Shown piece by piece: positions 37,381-49,821 of a stretch of DNA of 64,000 bases. Position 1 is the first letter of the stretch, and the number at the start of each line of letters is the position of its first letter. Origin of the DNA: Rhodamnia argentea (Eukaryota; Streptophyta; Magnoliopsida; Myrtales; Myrtaceae). The translations under genes were made by a program, and so were the position numbers. The stretch lies in NCBI RefSeq assembly GCF_020921035.1, contig NC_063150.1, forward strand, positions 186,001 to 250,000, given 5' to 3'. The notes below the pieces were generated by a model. The model did not search any database, was not told the origin of the DNA, and was given only the letters and a program-made list of their open reading frames with translations.

Positions 37381-38009
37381 ATTTTAATTAAGTTTATTGT
37401 GAATGATGTTCATAATTTGTAATCCACTGATGAAAGGTCGGGTTTCCCCCTCTCCAACTAGGGTGGAGGAAAATAAAAGCGCATGAAACTACTAGTTTTT
37501 ATTTTTCTATGCTCCCGAATCGCTATATACAAGATGATGACTCCAACAATACTACTTAGAACATAGAATTATTGAAATTTACATCGCACGTATAACTATA
37601 GGAATCTTGAGACAGAATTCCTTTGGATTTCAAAGTAGTAATAATCAGGATCTTCATCCCAATCTTTAGGACAATCTCCTCCACGCCAATCATCACATTC
37701 ATGAAATCTAGGATGACCACCGAGTTATCTTTGCTGGACTTTGTTGTCATATCATCCATATTTACAATCCCAAGCTTCGGGCCAAATCGCCATGACCACC
37801 TTCATTTGTTCCAACCCTCGTTAGATTAGAATGATAGACTTGATACTAGTTCATTGTGATTTGAAGTACGACACTTTCTAAGTTCCTAAAATTAAAGAAC
37901 TAAAGTAAAAGCACTATGTCCATGATTGTCTGGTCCATAGTCAATGTCGTGTGCACAATCTTTGTACAAAATAAATAAACTTACCGCATTCGATGAGGAA
38001 TACAATTGT

Positions 38010-38495
38010 GTATTGACTTCATCCAGCGCACATCTTTCTAGGATCAAGAGAGGCCTCACCAACCGGTCAAGCTTGGAATCGATTTCTTTGTTTAAATTTG
38101 CCAACCATAATTTCTCGTGGGGACAATTATGATGTTACAAGTCAAAGCAGGTCTTGACATTTTTGCTTTGTTAGTAGTATTGCCATAAGTGAGATTAGAT
38201 CAACAATTCGTTAAGATGAAGACGGGCAAGAGCATAATAATGTTCTCGTCATCGTCACGGCTTACGAAAACAAGTAAGTTGCACAAGTCATATGGACAAA
38301 ACAAGGGCTACAACGTAAAAGACATTGGCTTTTCGTGGATATTATCAAAGTGCACGTTAAGGTATATGAACAAAAGCATGATTGTGAAAGTGACTAGGAC
38401 TGAACATTGCATGTAGACAACCTACTTCATGTCTTCATGCGTGATTTGAAATGGAAGCGACAGTGAAGGGTTTCTAGAAGATGTGATGGCCATGT
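38010..38495. repeat. Conserved UGT upstream block, copy D
   Basis: The most diverged copy. It keeps 'ggtcaagcttggaatcgat', 'acgtaaaagacattggctt', 'gactgaacattgcatg' and 'agaagatgtgatgg' in the same order as copies B and C. It is separated from the UGT-5 promoter by the MITE at 36440-37380. Confidence 0.5.
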
Positions 38496-40949
38496 GTTAA
38501 CCATGTTCATCCTTTGTTAAAAACTTTTGTATTCCTACTACCTCACCAATCATATTGTCGGGGAAAATCGATCTGTAAGAGTGCCAAAATACATGTAGAC
38601 GAAAATCAGCACGCCCTGGGAGGATCTGAACTTCAGAAGATCGAAAAACGATGGAGTTCGCACCGGGGTTCCTCACTCTGTGCACAAAACCCCCTAAACT
38701 AAATGAAAATTGTTGAAATTAATTGCGCCCATAAAGATCAAATCCGAAATTACTTTTAATATATGGTATCAGTTACCATATAGAGGGAGACCAAAAAGGC
38801 AAGTCTTGATTGATCACAATAATGGGTGATTTAATTGCCAATTTCAAAGAGGAGTATATTGTATATTCTCTCTTGGGAATGTACAACATTCAATTCCATC
38901 GTTTAAAAAAAAAAATCTCTCCAAAAACTCTCTGTGATTTTCTCTCGAAAAAGGAGCGATCTCAGATTTGAAGTCTCTCTCATCTCAGATTCGAATTCTC
39001 TCTCACCCGTGATTGGGGCTCTTAGGGTGGGTTTGGTTCGACATTTGGAAAGAGCTTTGGGGGAATGCAAATGCTGAAAGCCTAATGCTGGGGCTTCTAG
39101 CATTGGGCTTTCAGCCTTCCCAAGAGGAATATTTGGCCAAATGCTCCTTCGAAATGCTTGCCAAACGGTTCAACATTTTTCAAAGGAGCATTCGGGGCCA
39201 AATGCTACTTCTAAATGTCGAACCAAACTCACCCTTAATCTGTGACCGTCGAGATATGTTCATTCTACATTATATACTTATCCGATTAGTGATTCAAGAT
39301 TATTCTAGAGCATGTTATTTCTGAGTATTTCCACTACATATGTTATTGGGATCTGTTCCCTTAAAAAATAACGCAAACGAAAGGATTATATTGAACATTT
39401 ATCAATAGTTTAGGAATACAATTGAACAAATTAAAAGTCTAAGAAAAATATTGCATATTAGGTCAAAGTTCATGGACTATATTGAAGAGATTAAAAGTTA
39501 ATGGATGATATTACACACTGGACCAAAACTCGCGGACTATCTGTGTCATTTTCCCTTAAAGCTTGATCATAAAATCGTACAAGTGTGCAACAAACAATCT
39601 TTGTACACACGATCTTATAAACTTGGTCACCATGGCCCAATGGTTCCAAGTAGATCATTGTTAGCACCCTAAAAAAGTCAACTTTGATGTCAAAGAGTTA
39701 AAGATAACAAGAATTGATGCCATTAACCGTACATTGACCATGGCTTTGAATATGATATAAACTCGGATCAATGCTAATGAGAAAGTGCTAAAACCATTGA
39801 TACAAAGAGGAATCTCTCAAGTCGAGCTGAAGTGATAAAGCATAATCATCCACTAAACAACATATGTGATCTGATATTAACTGTGAATACAGTCAACGAA
39901 CAAACACCAACATTGACTATGAGAAGTCAATAGGACTAAGTTGATGAGGCGAGAACAGGTTTTCTCCACCAATCGATAGTCAAGTCGATGTTAGTCAAGT
40001 CAAAAAACATTGACATGGATTCACGAAGTTTGGCTGAAATCAAATCGGTTGCAAGGATAAAAATAGCAGGAACAGTTATGGGAGTCAAAGTCTTAGGCAG
40101 GAACAATTGCCAAAGGTGTTGCTTGACAGTTTAGGAAGCACGGACACTCTACTAAGGCCTTCATGTCGCCGACTTGCTCCGACACGTGGTCAATGCATGT
40201 CGGACTTCCGACATGTGGCCAACACGTCAAACACACCGCCGACGTGCGAGTTTGGCTTCGGACACCAATCAAAAGAGAGCCGAGAGGGTGAGAGCCCGAG
40301 CCGCGCGAGAGAGAGCCAAGAGAGTGAGCAACGCCATGCGAGGGAGAGACGAGAGAGTGAGAGCGGCGCTGTGTGAGAGAGAGCCCAGAGGGTGAGGGGC
40401 CAAGATTAGGGTTTTGTGCAAAGTGGCTGGCCCTATGAGGTGGAGTTTTTTAAGAATAGTAGGTTTTTGATAAATTTACAGTTTTACCCCTAAAATCTAC
40501 CGTCACATAATGTAGATGAATGACTTGTTATATGTTATGGTATTATGTGAATTTTTTTTTTCGACTTATTGCTAAATGTCAAATTTAATGGTGGAATATG
40601 GATTGCTTTTTTTTTCCCTCTAAGTTTAATGATTATTGCAATATAATGTAGTTGAATTTGTCAATTCGAAACAATGAATGATATTAATAAATGGTGGATT
40701 TTTAGTATAAATTCATTCTAGGCTCTTTTTTTTATTATTTATTGATTTATGGATGCGCCAATTAATTTGACTGAAATAATCATTATATAAAAATATTAAT
40801 TTAATACACAATGTGTCCCAATGTGTCGAAATTCTCTATTTTTTTTAGAAATTATATATCGGTGTATCGTGTTACGTATCGATATTGATGTTGTAGGAAG
40901 TACGCAACAGAAGTCCAATACCTTCGTCCGGAGAGATCATCAAAAGGGA
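38496..40949. other. Spacer, repeat-derived, no gene supported
   Basis: A foldback-type repeat remnant is at 39380-39560. A GA-rich stretch with an open frame of low complexity is at 40270-40400 (gagagag units). Nothing shows gene structure. Confidence 0.4.
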
Positions 40950-41510
40950 ACCAAAGTCCAAGCCTATCAATATTTCCCGTTGGATCTACCTTCACTTAAA
41001 GGTTTAAGTCAATGAGTTGTGAGTGACCAAAGTCCAAGCCTATCAATATTTCCTGTTGGATCTACCTTCACTTAAAGGTTTAAGTTAATGAGTTGTGAGC
41101 TAACTAAAATGTATTAACTGCTCTACACAACATCACTTCTCCGATGTGAGGCACAAACCGTGTTGGTCACCGGATTCCTTCCTTGAGATATTCACCAAAC
41201 ACTGAAACCATGTTGGCCTTGCTTGAGATATTCACCAAACACCGATACATATTAAGAGTGGGTCACTAATACATATTGAGAGTGGACCACCAATCAACCA
41301 TCGGCTCTTATACCATTTTTTGGGAGCACGCAGTACAAGTCCGATACCTCACCAAGGGAGATCATCAAGAGAGAGCCAAAGTCCAAGCCCATCAATATAT
41401 CCAGTAGGACTAACCTTCTCTCAAAAGTTTAAATCAATGAGTTATGAGTCAACTAAAATATATTAACTGCTCTGCACCACATTACTTCTTCGATATAGGA
41501 TTTCTTTAAC
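40950..41510. repeat. 76-bp tandem repeat plus a diverged third copy
   Basis: accaaagtccaagcctatca starts copies at 40950 and 41026 (period 76, two or three differences). A more diverged copy begins near 41373, continuing into 'cactgctctgcaccacatt...tcgatatagg'. 'ttgagatattcaccaaacac' is also repeated near 41190 and 41223. It resembles common plant LTR-end sequence, but the type is unproven. Confidence 0.6.
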
Positions 41511-42184
41511 ACAACTCACACGTGCATCCTAACAGATGTCACATAATTGTGATTTACAGTCAAGCATGTTTTGCATCCGAGTTAATCAGTTATTGAGATC
41601 GAGCTCTTGTGGCTGGAATAACTCTACCGTTAGATATTGAGCTGAAATAAAATTTCAATGAGCGGGAACGATTATTAGGAGAGGTGGAATACATAAAAGA
41701 GCACATTTGAGGAGGAAAACACACCCGCAAACATCCGAAGAACAAGATTGACTCCTGTCAAAGTACTTTAACTCCTTGCAATTTATTTCCTGCCACTTCA
41801 GTTATTTATTTTCTTGTGCCAATCAAGCACTTGCTTTTGTTCTTCCAAAAATATTTTTTTGTCATTGGTGGATTATCTTTTATCAATTTTAAAACCCAAT
41901 CATCTGGTTCTTATTCCTTTCTTGGTGCACATTTGTCTGTCAATTCAAAGTACAATGATTGCAATGTTTGACTAGGATCGTTGATTAATTGAAACGTCAT
42001 AATTCTTTTTGTCGAGTCAATAATTCAAACGCAGCGATTTTCGAGCGAAACATCCATGTTCATTACTCACTAGTAGCCTATTACATAACTTAGCTTCTCT
42101 ATTTTGTAAACAAGTCTTAGTATGTCCACCATTCTTGGTGTCTATTAACTCATAATTTTTAAAATAGTTGATGATGGTCCTATA

Positions 42185-42580
42185 AAATTATTGGTATGAC
42201 CGCAAATTCAGTCCTCAATTTTCCAAATTAGTAGCCGTACATGACATGGCTGGCAACTAACATGGATGATCTTAAATGAAACGATGTCATTTTGAAATCT
42301 ATTACTATTCTGTATATTTTTGTTATATTCCTTTTTTTCTTTCTTTTTTGTTTCCTTTTTTCATATTCTACTAATTCATCTTCTTCCTCCGTTGGTCGCC
42401 ATCGGGCTAAGTAAAATGATTAGTGCCGATCGATATCTTAGCAATTTTTGACATAAATTGACCGAATTAACTACGTTTAAAAATTATCAAAAGGTTTAGA
42501 TTACATTTTCCAAATTGAGAAATTCAAGGCCAAAATGGATGCCGTACAAAAGATTTTGGACTTATTGGAAAAAATTTCCC
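42185..42580. mobile_element. Degraded Mutator-like MITE
   Basis: The left arm has 'caaattcagtcctcaat'. The right arm has 'aaaaggtttaga' units and ends aaaaaatttccc at 42580. No convincing target duplication was found. Confidence 0.5.
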
Positions 42581-42765
42581 AAACAAGAGGTCATGAACTC
42601 AAATTACTCCATTTCTCATTTTTGTCTTCCAAAATGTATCATGTTCACATTTCATTCTAGGCAAATCTCAGTGTATGAGCGAGGGAAAGTGTTGAAAACA
42701 CTTAACATCATCATTATTGTAGTTTAAACATTTGAAAATACCAAGTGATCTGTGGGGGGGAGGGG

Positions 42766-43452
42766 GGGATTGTCCAAAAAGTCACACATCTATTGTACTT
42801 TTGTCAATTCAGTTCTAAACATTTTAATTGTCCAAATTAAATCCTAAACATTTTCACGTTTTGTCAATTGAGTCCATTTGGCTAATACCGACCGAAAATC
42901 ACTAACGTGACTCTAATCTTCTTACGTGGCATGTCCGAGATTTACGTGGATAATTTTTAATAGTCCTTTAACATCCTTAAATTTTTTTATTATTCGTCAC
43001 TTATTTTTGTTTTTTTTCTTTGCTTTCATTCCCTTCTTTACTCTGTCTCTCTTTTTTTTCCTTTCTTTTCTTTTCTTTTTATTATTTTTTCCCTTTTTCC
43101 TTTCGTAGGCGGAGTTAGTCAACCTCAAGTGAATCCAACGAGGGCAACCCTTGCCCCGCGCGCCTAGTCATGCGAAGGCGACCCTCACTTGACCTCCATC
43201 AGCCATCGACAAGCCTCGGTGATGGCCAGCGAGGGTAAAAGGGAGGAAAAGAGAAGAAGAAAAAAGAAAAAGTAAAGAAGGAAAGAGAAGAAAAGAAAAA
43301 CGAAAAATTTAATTAAAAAATAAAAAAAATATTTAAAATACTATTAAAATTGTCTACATTAATGTCGATTGTGCCACGTAGACGGTCTATGTCCACATCC
43401 ACAATTTTCAGCCAAAATTGCAACATATTTAGGATTTTTTGAATAATTTTCC
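42766..43452. mobile_element. Mutator-like MITE, end-degraded
   Basis: The left arm is 'attgtccaaaaagtc ... aattcagttctaaac' after a G-run. The core is GC-rich (43105-43240), and the right end 'aggattttttgaataattttcc' matches the family terminus. The target duplication is not visible because the left terminus has become a G-tract. Confidence 0.6.
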
Positions 43453-45996
43453 GAATCCAGCGAAATGATGTACTCTCTAAATCTTGCTACAACATGGAAG
43501 GGAAGGTTTGAGCTAGATCTCTCCCTCTTCTCCCCTTTTTGTTAGGTTATTTTGGTTTCCAATTCCCTTTTTTTGCTTTCATTCTATTTTGGAACTTTTC
43601 TCTTCCGATTTAATCTAGATATGGAAGTTTCTCTTTCTCGTTTCAAGGGTATTTCTATCCCGATCTAGTCTAGATTTGAGGGGTCTTTTTCCTGTATGCT
43701 TTCGGGATTTCGCTTTCCTTGGGTTTCGTTGGTGAACAAGTCCAGTTATGAAGAAGATCGGAGAAGTTTCGTGAAAATCTCGCCCTCACAAATGTCAAAT
43801 ATATGATCGTTCAATCTTTTTACTCTGCTCGAAAATAGTGTTAGAGATGCCAAACCTAGGCAAGCATTGCTAGAAGGAAAAATCGTAATAACATATGGAG
43901 ATCTCTTTGTATGCTCATTATCGAAGATGAATTCGGTGATCAACGGCTGATTTGGCGCAAAAAAGTTATAGGTGTATTCTTTGAGCGTGTGACCCATAAT
44001 ATTATTTTGATTATTTCTCTTGTTACATGGAGCTCGTTTTGTTTTGAATTTGTTTGGGATTTGTCTTGATTTACAATTTCTTTATTGCATTTCGTGAACG
44101 TAAATTAAAATCTTATTTATTTTGACAAAAAAAAAATTGCCACAACCCTCAATATCGGCAACAATCTCTCTCTCTACAAATAGTGAAAGGAGAGAAGGCA
44201 ATGGGCTCTATCTGCTTTTTTTTTTTTCCTAGTCAGAAGGAAAATTTTCATTTAACTTCAAAGAAGAATACATAATTTCAAGATAAAATGCAAATCAAAC
44301 AAAATAAGTAAATGTTATGGATAAATCAACTTGGTACAGATTACAGAGACTCGTTCATTTCCATAAAGATAGGTCTATCATAGCATCAAAGCACAATAGG
44401 CGGTTGATCATCGAATTGACGAGCACCCGTAGAGATTTCCTTCTCCAGTAGCTATGGCTTTGCCAAAAGACGGTGCGGGCCTAGGTTCGGTGAATCTCAT
44501 ATCTATTTCTTGATCAGAATAGAAAAGCACTCAAATCTAAATCTAGTTGTAGATCTTAATAGAAGACTTACAATAGAAATATCAGTTGATCAAAAAATTA
44601 CTTTCAAATAAGCCAACAGTTGAAGGCAGGAGCCTCGTAGACTCACGGAGCACTCGACTTTATGGAGTAAGTATCAAAACCGGAGCAAGGGAGCAGGGTG
44701 CTCGTGCTTCGAACGTTTACAAAGCTCTTCACGTGGAGAAAGTCGACAGCGTCCCGCGTAATCAAAGAAGAAATCTTGAAAATACAGATATAGAGGTAAG
44801 AAAACAAAGAGGAAGAGGGAGAGGGGAGGGAGAGAAGGAGAGGGACCTCTCCCTCAGAAAAATCGCCCCTGAACGGGGAAGGTTGTGCGGCGGCTTTGGG
44901 AGAGGAAAGAAAACCCTAGGGGACTGGGCCCTGCAACCCCATCTGGATCCACTTTGATTAGTCCATAAAATGGCATGAAATGCTGCAGCTCATGCAGCCA
45001 ATACCCCGTACGTATAAAACAATCGCTATATACTCCACGCGGACGTATAAGCACTACGTGGTGGAGGTGGTGCGAGAGAGGCCGTCTGTTTAGTTGGGAA
45101 CTAGATCGGTTAAACAAGTGAGTCGAATCCAAAATGGTCCCATATCGATCCATTTAATTCGTTTTGGCCTATTTTTATGTAATGCAAATCTAGTGACTCG
45201 TACCTAACACGGCCCAACCCATATTTGACTTAATTCATATTGCTAAAACGCCTCTACATTTAATTTAATTTAGAAAAACTCATATCCAAACCGAAGTGAA
45301 AGCGTAAAGTGAGCGAGCGCAAAAGAGAGCTCTAGAGATGCCGACAGCCAAATCTAGCCATCGGCGGTTGGCCGGCCTCACCTTGATCGCGAGACCCTAG
45401 GCAGCGCTACCTCGAGTGACATCAGGCAGCGTCGCTTGGGGTTTGGCACAACCTCAGGTTGCCTCGCTTGGGGTCGCGTGACTCAAGCCTCACCTAAGGT
45501 TGGGCGAACTTAGGCAAGGCTAGCAACGGCTCGACAAAAGTTCGCAGAGCCTTCGCCAGTGGTCGAGGCCTTTGTCTACAAAATTAGGATTTTTGCGGAT
45601 ATTTACATAATTATAAAAGTTGAACGAGGGAAAGAAAATATATTGTGGTTGCATTTTGACAATACGACTTTTCAAAAGGTACCTCTAGAATTATTTTGGA
45701 CTAAAGGCCTCTTAGAAATGAAATTGCATTTCCTCAAAATGAACAAGAAATAAACCAAACACCAGTTGTATTTTGTCAAAGGATTTTAGGGCCGAAAAAC
45801 CCCTTCAAATGTTGAACCAACAAGGCTTGATATAACCTTAGACAATGTCAAAATTGAGGGGCAGAAGGATACATGGATCTAACATGGAAATTTATGTGTT
45901 TAATGCCTCAGGACTTTCATCTATTTGATTCATGATTCATGCACTACTTTTTTTTCCCAGAAAACCCCTCTTGAAAGAGAAAATAATCCACTTCCC
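43453..45996. other. Spacer 3' of UGT-6, no gene supported
   Basis: A GA-rich tract lies at 44810-44850. The neighbouring 'caaatctaaatctagtt' (44535-44551) also occurs near 13627, so both may be copies of one old repeat. An 83-codon minus-strand frame at 43746-43997 is unrecognised. Sequence near 45996 is the likely UGT-6 3' UTR. Confidence 0.4.
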
Positions 45997-47760
45997 CTAT
46001 GCAGTACGATTCTCTATTTTGGAAACAAATGCATCAATGTTCTTGTCTGAAGACCCGCCCTCGCTCATGGCCTCCCTGCCTAGACCTTTCCACTTCCTCG
46101 CATTGCTTCTCATCTCTTTCCCTCTCTCGCTATCCATCACTGCCCTTATGCAACCCTCGATCTCACCCCTCCTCACCAACCCATCATCGTCGACCTCAAC
46201 CCTAACTCCGACCTCCCAAACGTCCTGAATCAGCTTGGCGTTCATCGTCTGGTCCGTCCACTGAGGCATGGCCACCATCGGAACCCCCAGGCTCAGCGCC
46301 TCGACTGTCAAGTTCCAACCGCAGTGCGTGAAGAAGCAACCGATGGCCTCGTTCGATAGCACTTCGAGCTGTGGACACCAATTCACCATCAACCCCTTCT
46401 TGCTCTTCTCGTCATCAGCAGCTCCATCATCAGCTTCTAGTTTCAAGATGTGCCTGGGGACTTTGTCCTCTTCAGATGCCCTCACGACCCACAGGAAGTG
46501 AGATCCGCTTTGCTTCAAGCCCCACGCAAGCTCCTCCATCTGGTGGGGGCCCAGAGACGACATGCTGCCGAAGGACATGTAGACAACCGAGTTCGGTGGC
46601 TTCGATCGGAGCCAGTCGGCGATGAGGGTGGACTTGTCCAGGGTGAAGAGGCTGAGGCCGTATTCTACGTCGTTCTCCACTCGCTTGTCCAAGTACATTG
46701 ACGGGATGGTCGGCCCGATAGTCAACACCGGGCAAAGTTTTGACATCGTACCCACCACCTGCGACGATGAGGAAAAATTCTTGGATACATTTAATTCGGG
46801 TGATGTAAATGAAACACGTGTTAACTTCAAGAGCTACAAGTGTTAGAACATTCAAGAAGCATTTGGTCCTGCACTTCTGTAATCTGTTGTATGGATTTGG
46901 TCCAACGTAGATCGCATCATCAAAGTGGTTGAGATTCACTTGATTTTTACGATGGATTAGAAAATAAGTTAACCCAACATTTCAACAGGTTAAAAAAGTA
47001 GAACGTACCTCCACCGAGTCCACAACAAAGGACAGAGGACCTCATTTCGCTAGAAAACTATACGTGCCATCTTGTACAACTACTCACTGGTAACCAACAA
47101 AGACCTCTCAGCCTCACCTCAGCCTCAAGCTCGTAGAAGGTGTTGACAAGAACCCAATCAGCCTTGTCCGTGTTGAGGAACTGATGCAGCACCATCTCGA
47201 AGTAAGCCGGGTACGAGCCCGCCACATAAACGAACGAAGGCATGTCGCGAAGCTCGAGCGGTGACAACCCCGGCACACAAACGGGCAACGACTCGACGGG
47301 TACCTTCAAATGCCCATTGTGGACCAAATAGTAGATGTAGTTCACCGCGCACGCCTGAGTGAAGAAGGGGGCTCCGACGAGCCCAAACTCCTTGGCCACG
47401 TCGAGAACCCAAGGGAGGAACGAGTCGTAGACGATGCAATCGACGGGGTGGCCGGTGCTTTGGTACTTGACGATGAGATCGGATAGAGTCTTGGACCCGG
47501 CGGCCTCTAGCCGGGCGAGGTAGGTGGGGATGCTCTCGGCCTCTGCGAAGCCGCCGCGGTCGTGGCCGTCCGAGATGGTGTCGAGGCCGACCCAGGGGGA
47601 CGTGTCGGGCTTCATGGAGTTGAAGATGAAGACGGTGGTGGCGAGGGTGGCCTTGAGGCCTTTGGAGGCCAGGCGCTTTGAGAATTGGAGCATAGGGTTG
47701 ATGTGGCCTTGGCTTGGGTATGGCACGACCACCACATGCCCACGATAACCCTTATCATCT

Positions 47761-47765
<5 letters not shown>
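45997..47765 (-). CDS. UGT-6: UDP-glycosyltransferase, UGT74F/G-like
   Basis: Predicted cytosolic UDP-glucose glycosyltransferase of 469 aa. Exon 1 is 47118..47765 and exon 2 is 45997..46758, with a 359-bp phase-0 intron (GAG|gtgagg ... cgtcgcag|GTG). The ATG at 47765 is chosen because the frame further upstream runs through a GA repeat with no ATG. His21 (SQGHINP) and Asp114 (IVYDS) are present. FIFNSMKPD, ISDGHDRGGF and ACAVNYIYYLVHNG resemble UGT74F/UGT74G enzymes, which glucosylate salicylic or anthranilic acid or diterpene acids. It is therefore a different lineage from UGT-1 to UGT-5. The PSPG box at 343-386 ends in Gln, but HCGWNS is changed to HCGWNL (codon TTG) at a residue that normally helps hold the UDP phosphates. 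Everything else is intact, so activity may be altered, not necessarily lost. Confidence 0.92.

Positions 47766-47803
<38 letters not shown>
47765..47803. repeat. (GA)n microsatellite in the UGT-6 5' leader
   Basis: About 39 bp of uninterrupted CT on the plus strand (GA on the coding strand), ending at the start codon. It is open in frame with the gene, but no ATG lies upstream, so it is read as 5' UTR. Confidence 0.9.
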
Positions 47804-47806
<3 letters not shown>

Positions 47807-49264
47807 ACGCAGGTATGGAGAATGAATCGAGATTTGATGGCCTCAAGATGTTGCTCTTAGCTTGATTGGCTTGGTCTGGAGTTTAAGTAGGCAACAAAGC
47901 AGCATGGCGTGGACCCTAGTGGCAGAGCGTCATGACGTTCCCATTAGTCAAACTGATGTATGACCGGCGGATGAGGACTTTTGATGCTGTAGACATTCAC
48001 GTATGCGTGATGAGAAAGAATACAGACTTGCTTTTTTAATCTAGGGATAAATGCGAAGAGTTTTTGAATTCAATTGTATTTTTGTGATAAGTTTTAAAAT
48101 TCTTTCATGACAAGTTTTAGGATTCACATTTCATATGAGTTTCAAAATTTCGGAGCACGTATCTTTGTAATCTTTTTCGGTCCAAAAACTTAAGTTAATA
48201 GGTTTAGGAAAATCATGTATATATAAAGAGTATATAAGCCTCATATGTAGTGTTTTTTTTTAAATTGGGATGATGGCAATACTAACTACACGTAACTATT
48301 CTAGAATGCATATCTTCAACAATTAGGTATGTCGATGTTTTTGCTGGAGTTGTATTGATCTTAGGATAAAACATCTCTCATTATCTTCTCTGTTATTAAC
48401 AATGTTGGACATTTGGGCATCCAAAATCGTTTCCATCGCTTGACAACGAGCATCCAACACTCGATCGGTAAGTGTGTGAATCAAATCAAAAGATGAAAGA
48501 AGAAAAAATAGAATTGACTCCGCAAAGATCCTCGGAGACTCGTGAGATAAGGCAAATCTTTGACTGAGGCAGGATCAAAGACAATGCAAATTGAACTACG
48601 TTATCTCGCCACATGCCAAAAACAGAGAGTAACTTCTTTATTTTACTCTAACTAGCGTGTAAGGCTGATTGGAGAACAAGCAAGGGACTCCATGGAGTTG
48701 TGGCAGGAGAATATGCTAGTCTAATTACCTTACTTCGAACGTCTGAATTTGGTGTACTGGAAATTAATCATTTAAACGAGGGTCTTGACAAATTCCTAAT
48801 ATCCTTTTCAATCATGGTCTGATCTTCCTTGTCGAAATTGACTTCCCTTCTTCCATAATAAATAGGAGATTGTGTTATTCACCGTATCCATCGTATTAGA
48901 ATGTAATTAGTGAAAATCGTCAACTTTTCTCCGTAATGTTTGACTCTTTTCTTAAGTTCCAGTTTCTTATGAGAAAATTGCCTAGAAAGTCATAAATCTA
49001 TTGTACTTTTGTTAATTCAATCCTAAACGTTTTCACATTTAGGACAATTGAGTCCTAAACTTTGATGCTTCACGCCGGATGTCCGCCACATGAAAGTGCC
49101 TGCGATAATATCTCCATCCCTCTATTTGTCCTCGAATTAAATCAAGTTTGGTTTCAAACATAGGTGCTTCTAAATTCAAGCCATAGTCAACACTAAATGT
49201 GAACGAGGCCTTTGGACTCGGTCAGATGTCTCATTTTCTGAAACAACGGTCGCGTAGTTAAAAT
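47804..49264. other. Spacer between UGT-6 and the formin
   Basis: Contains the UGT-6 promoter without a clear TATA box. MITE-arm fragments lie at 48045-48150 ('gacaagttttagg') and 48970-49070 ('gagaaaattgcctagaaag', 'caattgagtcctaaac'). No gene is supported. Confidence 0.4.
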
Positions 49265-49821
49265 GGGAAATACTACAAAAAAAATCCAAACTAGTATACT
49301 TGTGACTAATTTAACCCAAACCGATACACATGTGGCTAATTTACCCCAAACTATTTTTCTGACCACCAAAAACTCAAACCGGTACACATGTGACAAGTTT
49401 ACCTCAAATTGGGACATTTGTGACAAATTTACCCTCCATTAATTTTTCATTACATTTTACCATCAAATTGTTGAGTTGGATGGCACGTGACGATTGACCG
49501 GTGTACTAGTTCGGGGTTTCTAACCTCTGTTTGTCACGGATGTTTCGGTTTGAGGTTTTTCGTAGTATTAACTCAATTTAATGGAAACTAATGGAGGGTA
49601 AACTTGCCACACGTGTACCAATTTGGAATTTTTTATGGTCAAAAAAATAAATTGAGGTAAATTTGTCACATGTATCGGTTTGGGATTTTTTTGTGATCAA
49701 AAAATAGTTTGAGGCAAATTTGTCAAGGTGTACCAATTTGGGGGTTTTTACGGTCAAAAAAGAATTTAGGGTAAATTTATCACAAATATATCAGTTTAGG
49801 GTTTTTGTTGATATTAACCCC
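49265..49821. mobile_element. Foldback MITE of a third repeat type
   Basis: The left arm has repeated 'cacatgtgactaatttacc' type units and the right arm the inverse 'gtaaatttgtcacatgta' units, ending in attaacccc. The left terminus is gggaaatact. Flanks agttaaaat and acttgaaat match at 7 of 9, so a 9-bp duplication is possible but decayed. Confidence 0.6.

Noticed and set aside
38497..38702. Possible tRNA-like or short gene, minus strand (RSSEVQILPGR)
   Set aside because: No cloverleaf could be formed with proper A and B boxes, and the peptide is a chance frame.
40107..40395. Arg/Glu-rich open frames in GA-rich DNA
   Set aside because: Low-complexity GA sequence keeps several frames open at once; there is no gene structure.
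47766..47846. In-frame N-terminal extension of UGT-6 through the GA repeat (Arg-Glu repeat)
   Set aside because: The extension has no ATG (TTG only), and the UGT74 fold normally begins close to the GHVVVV strand.
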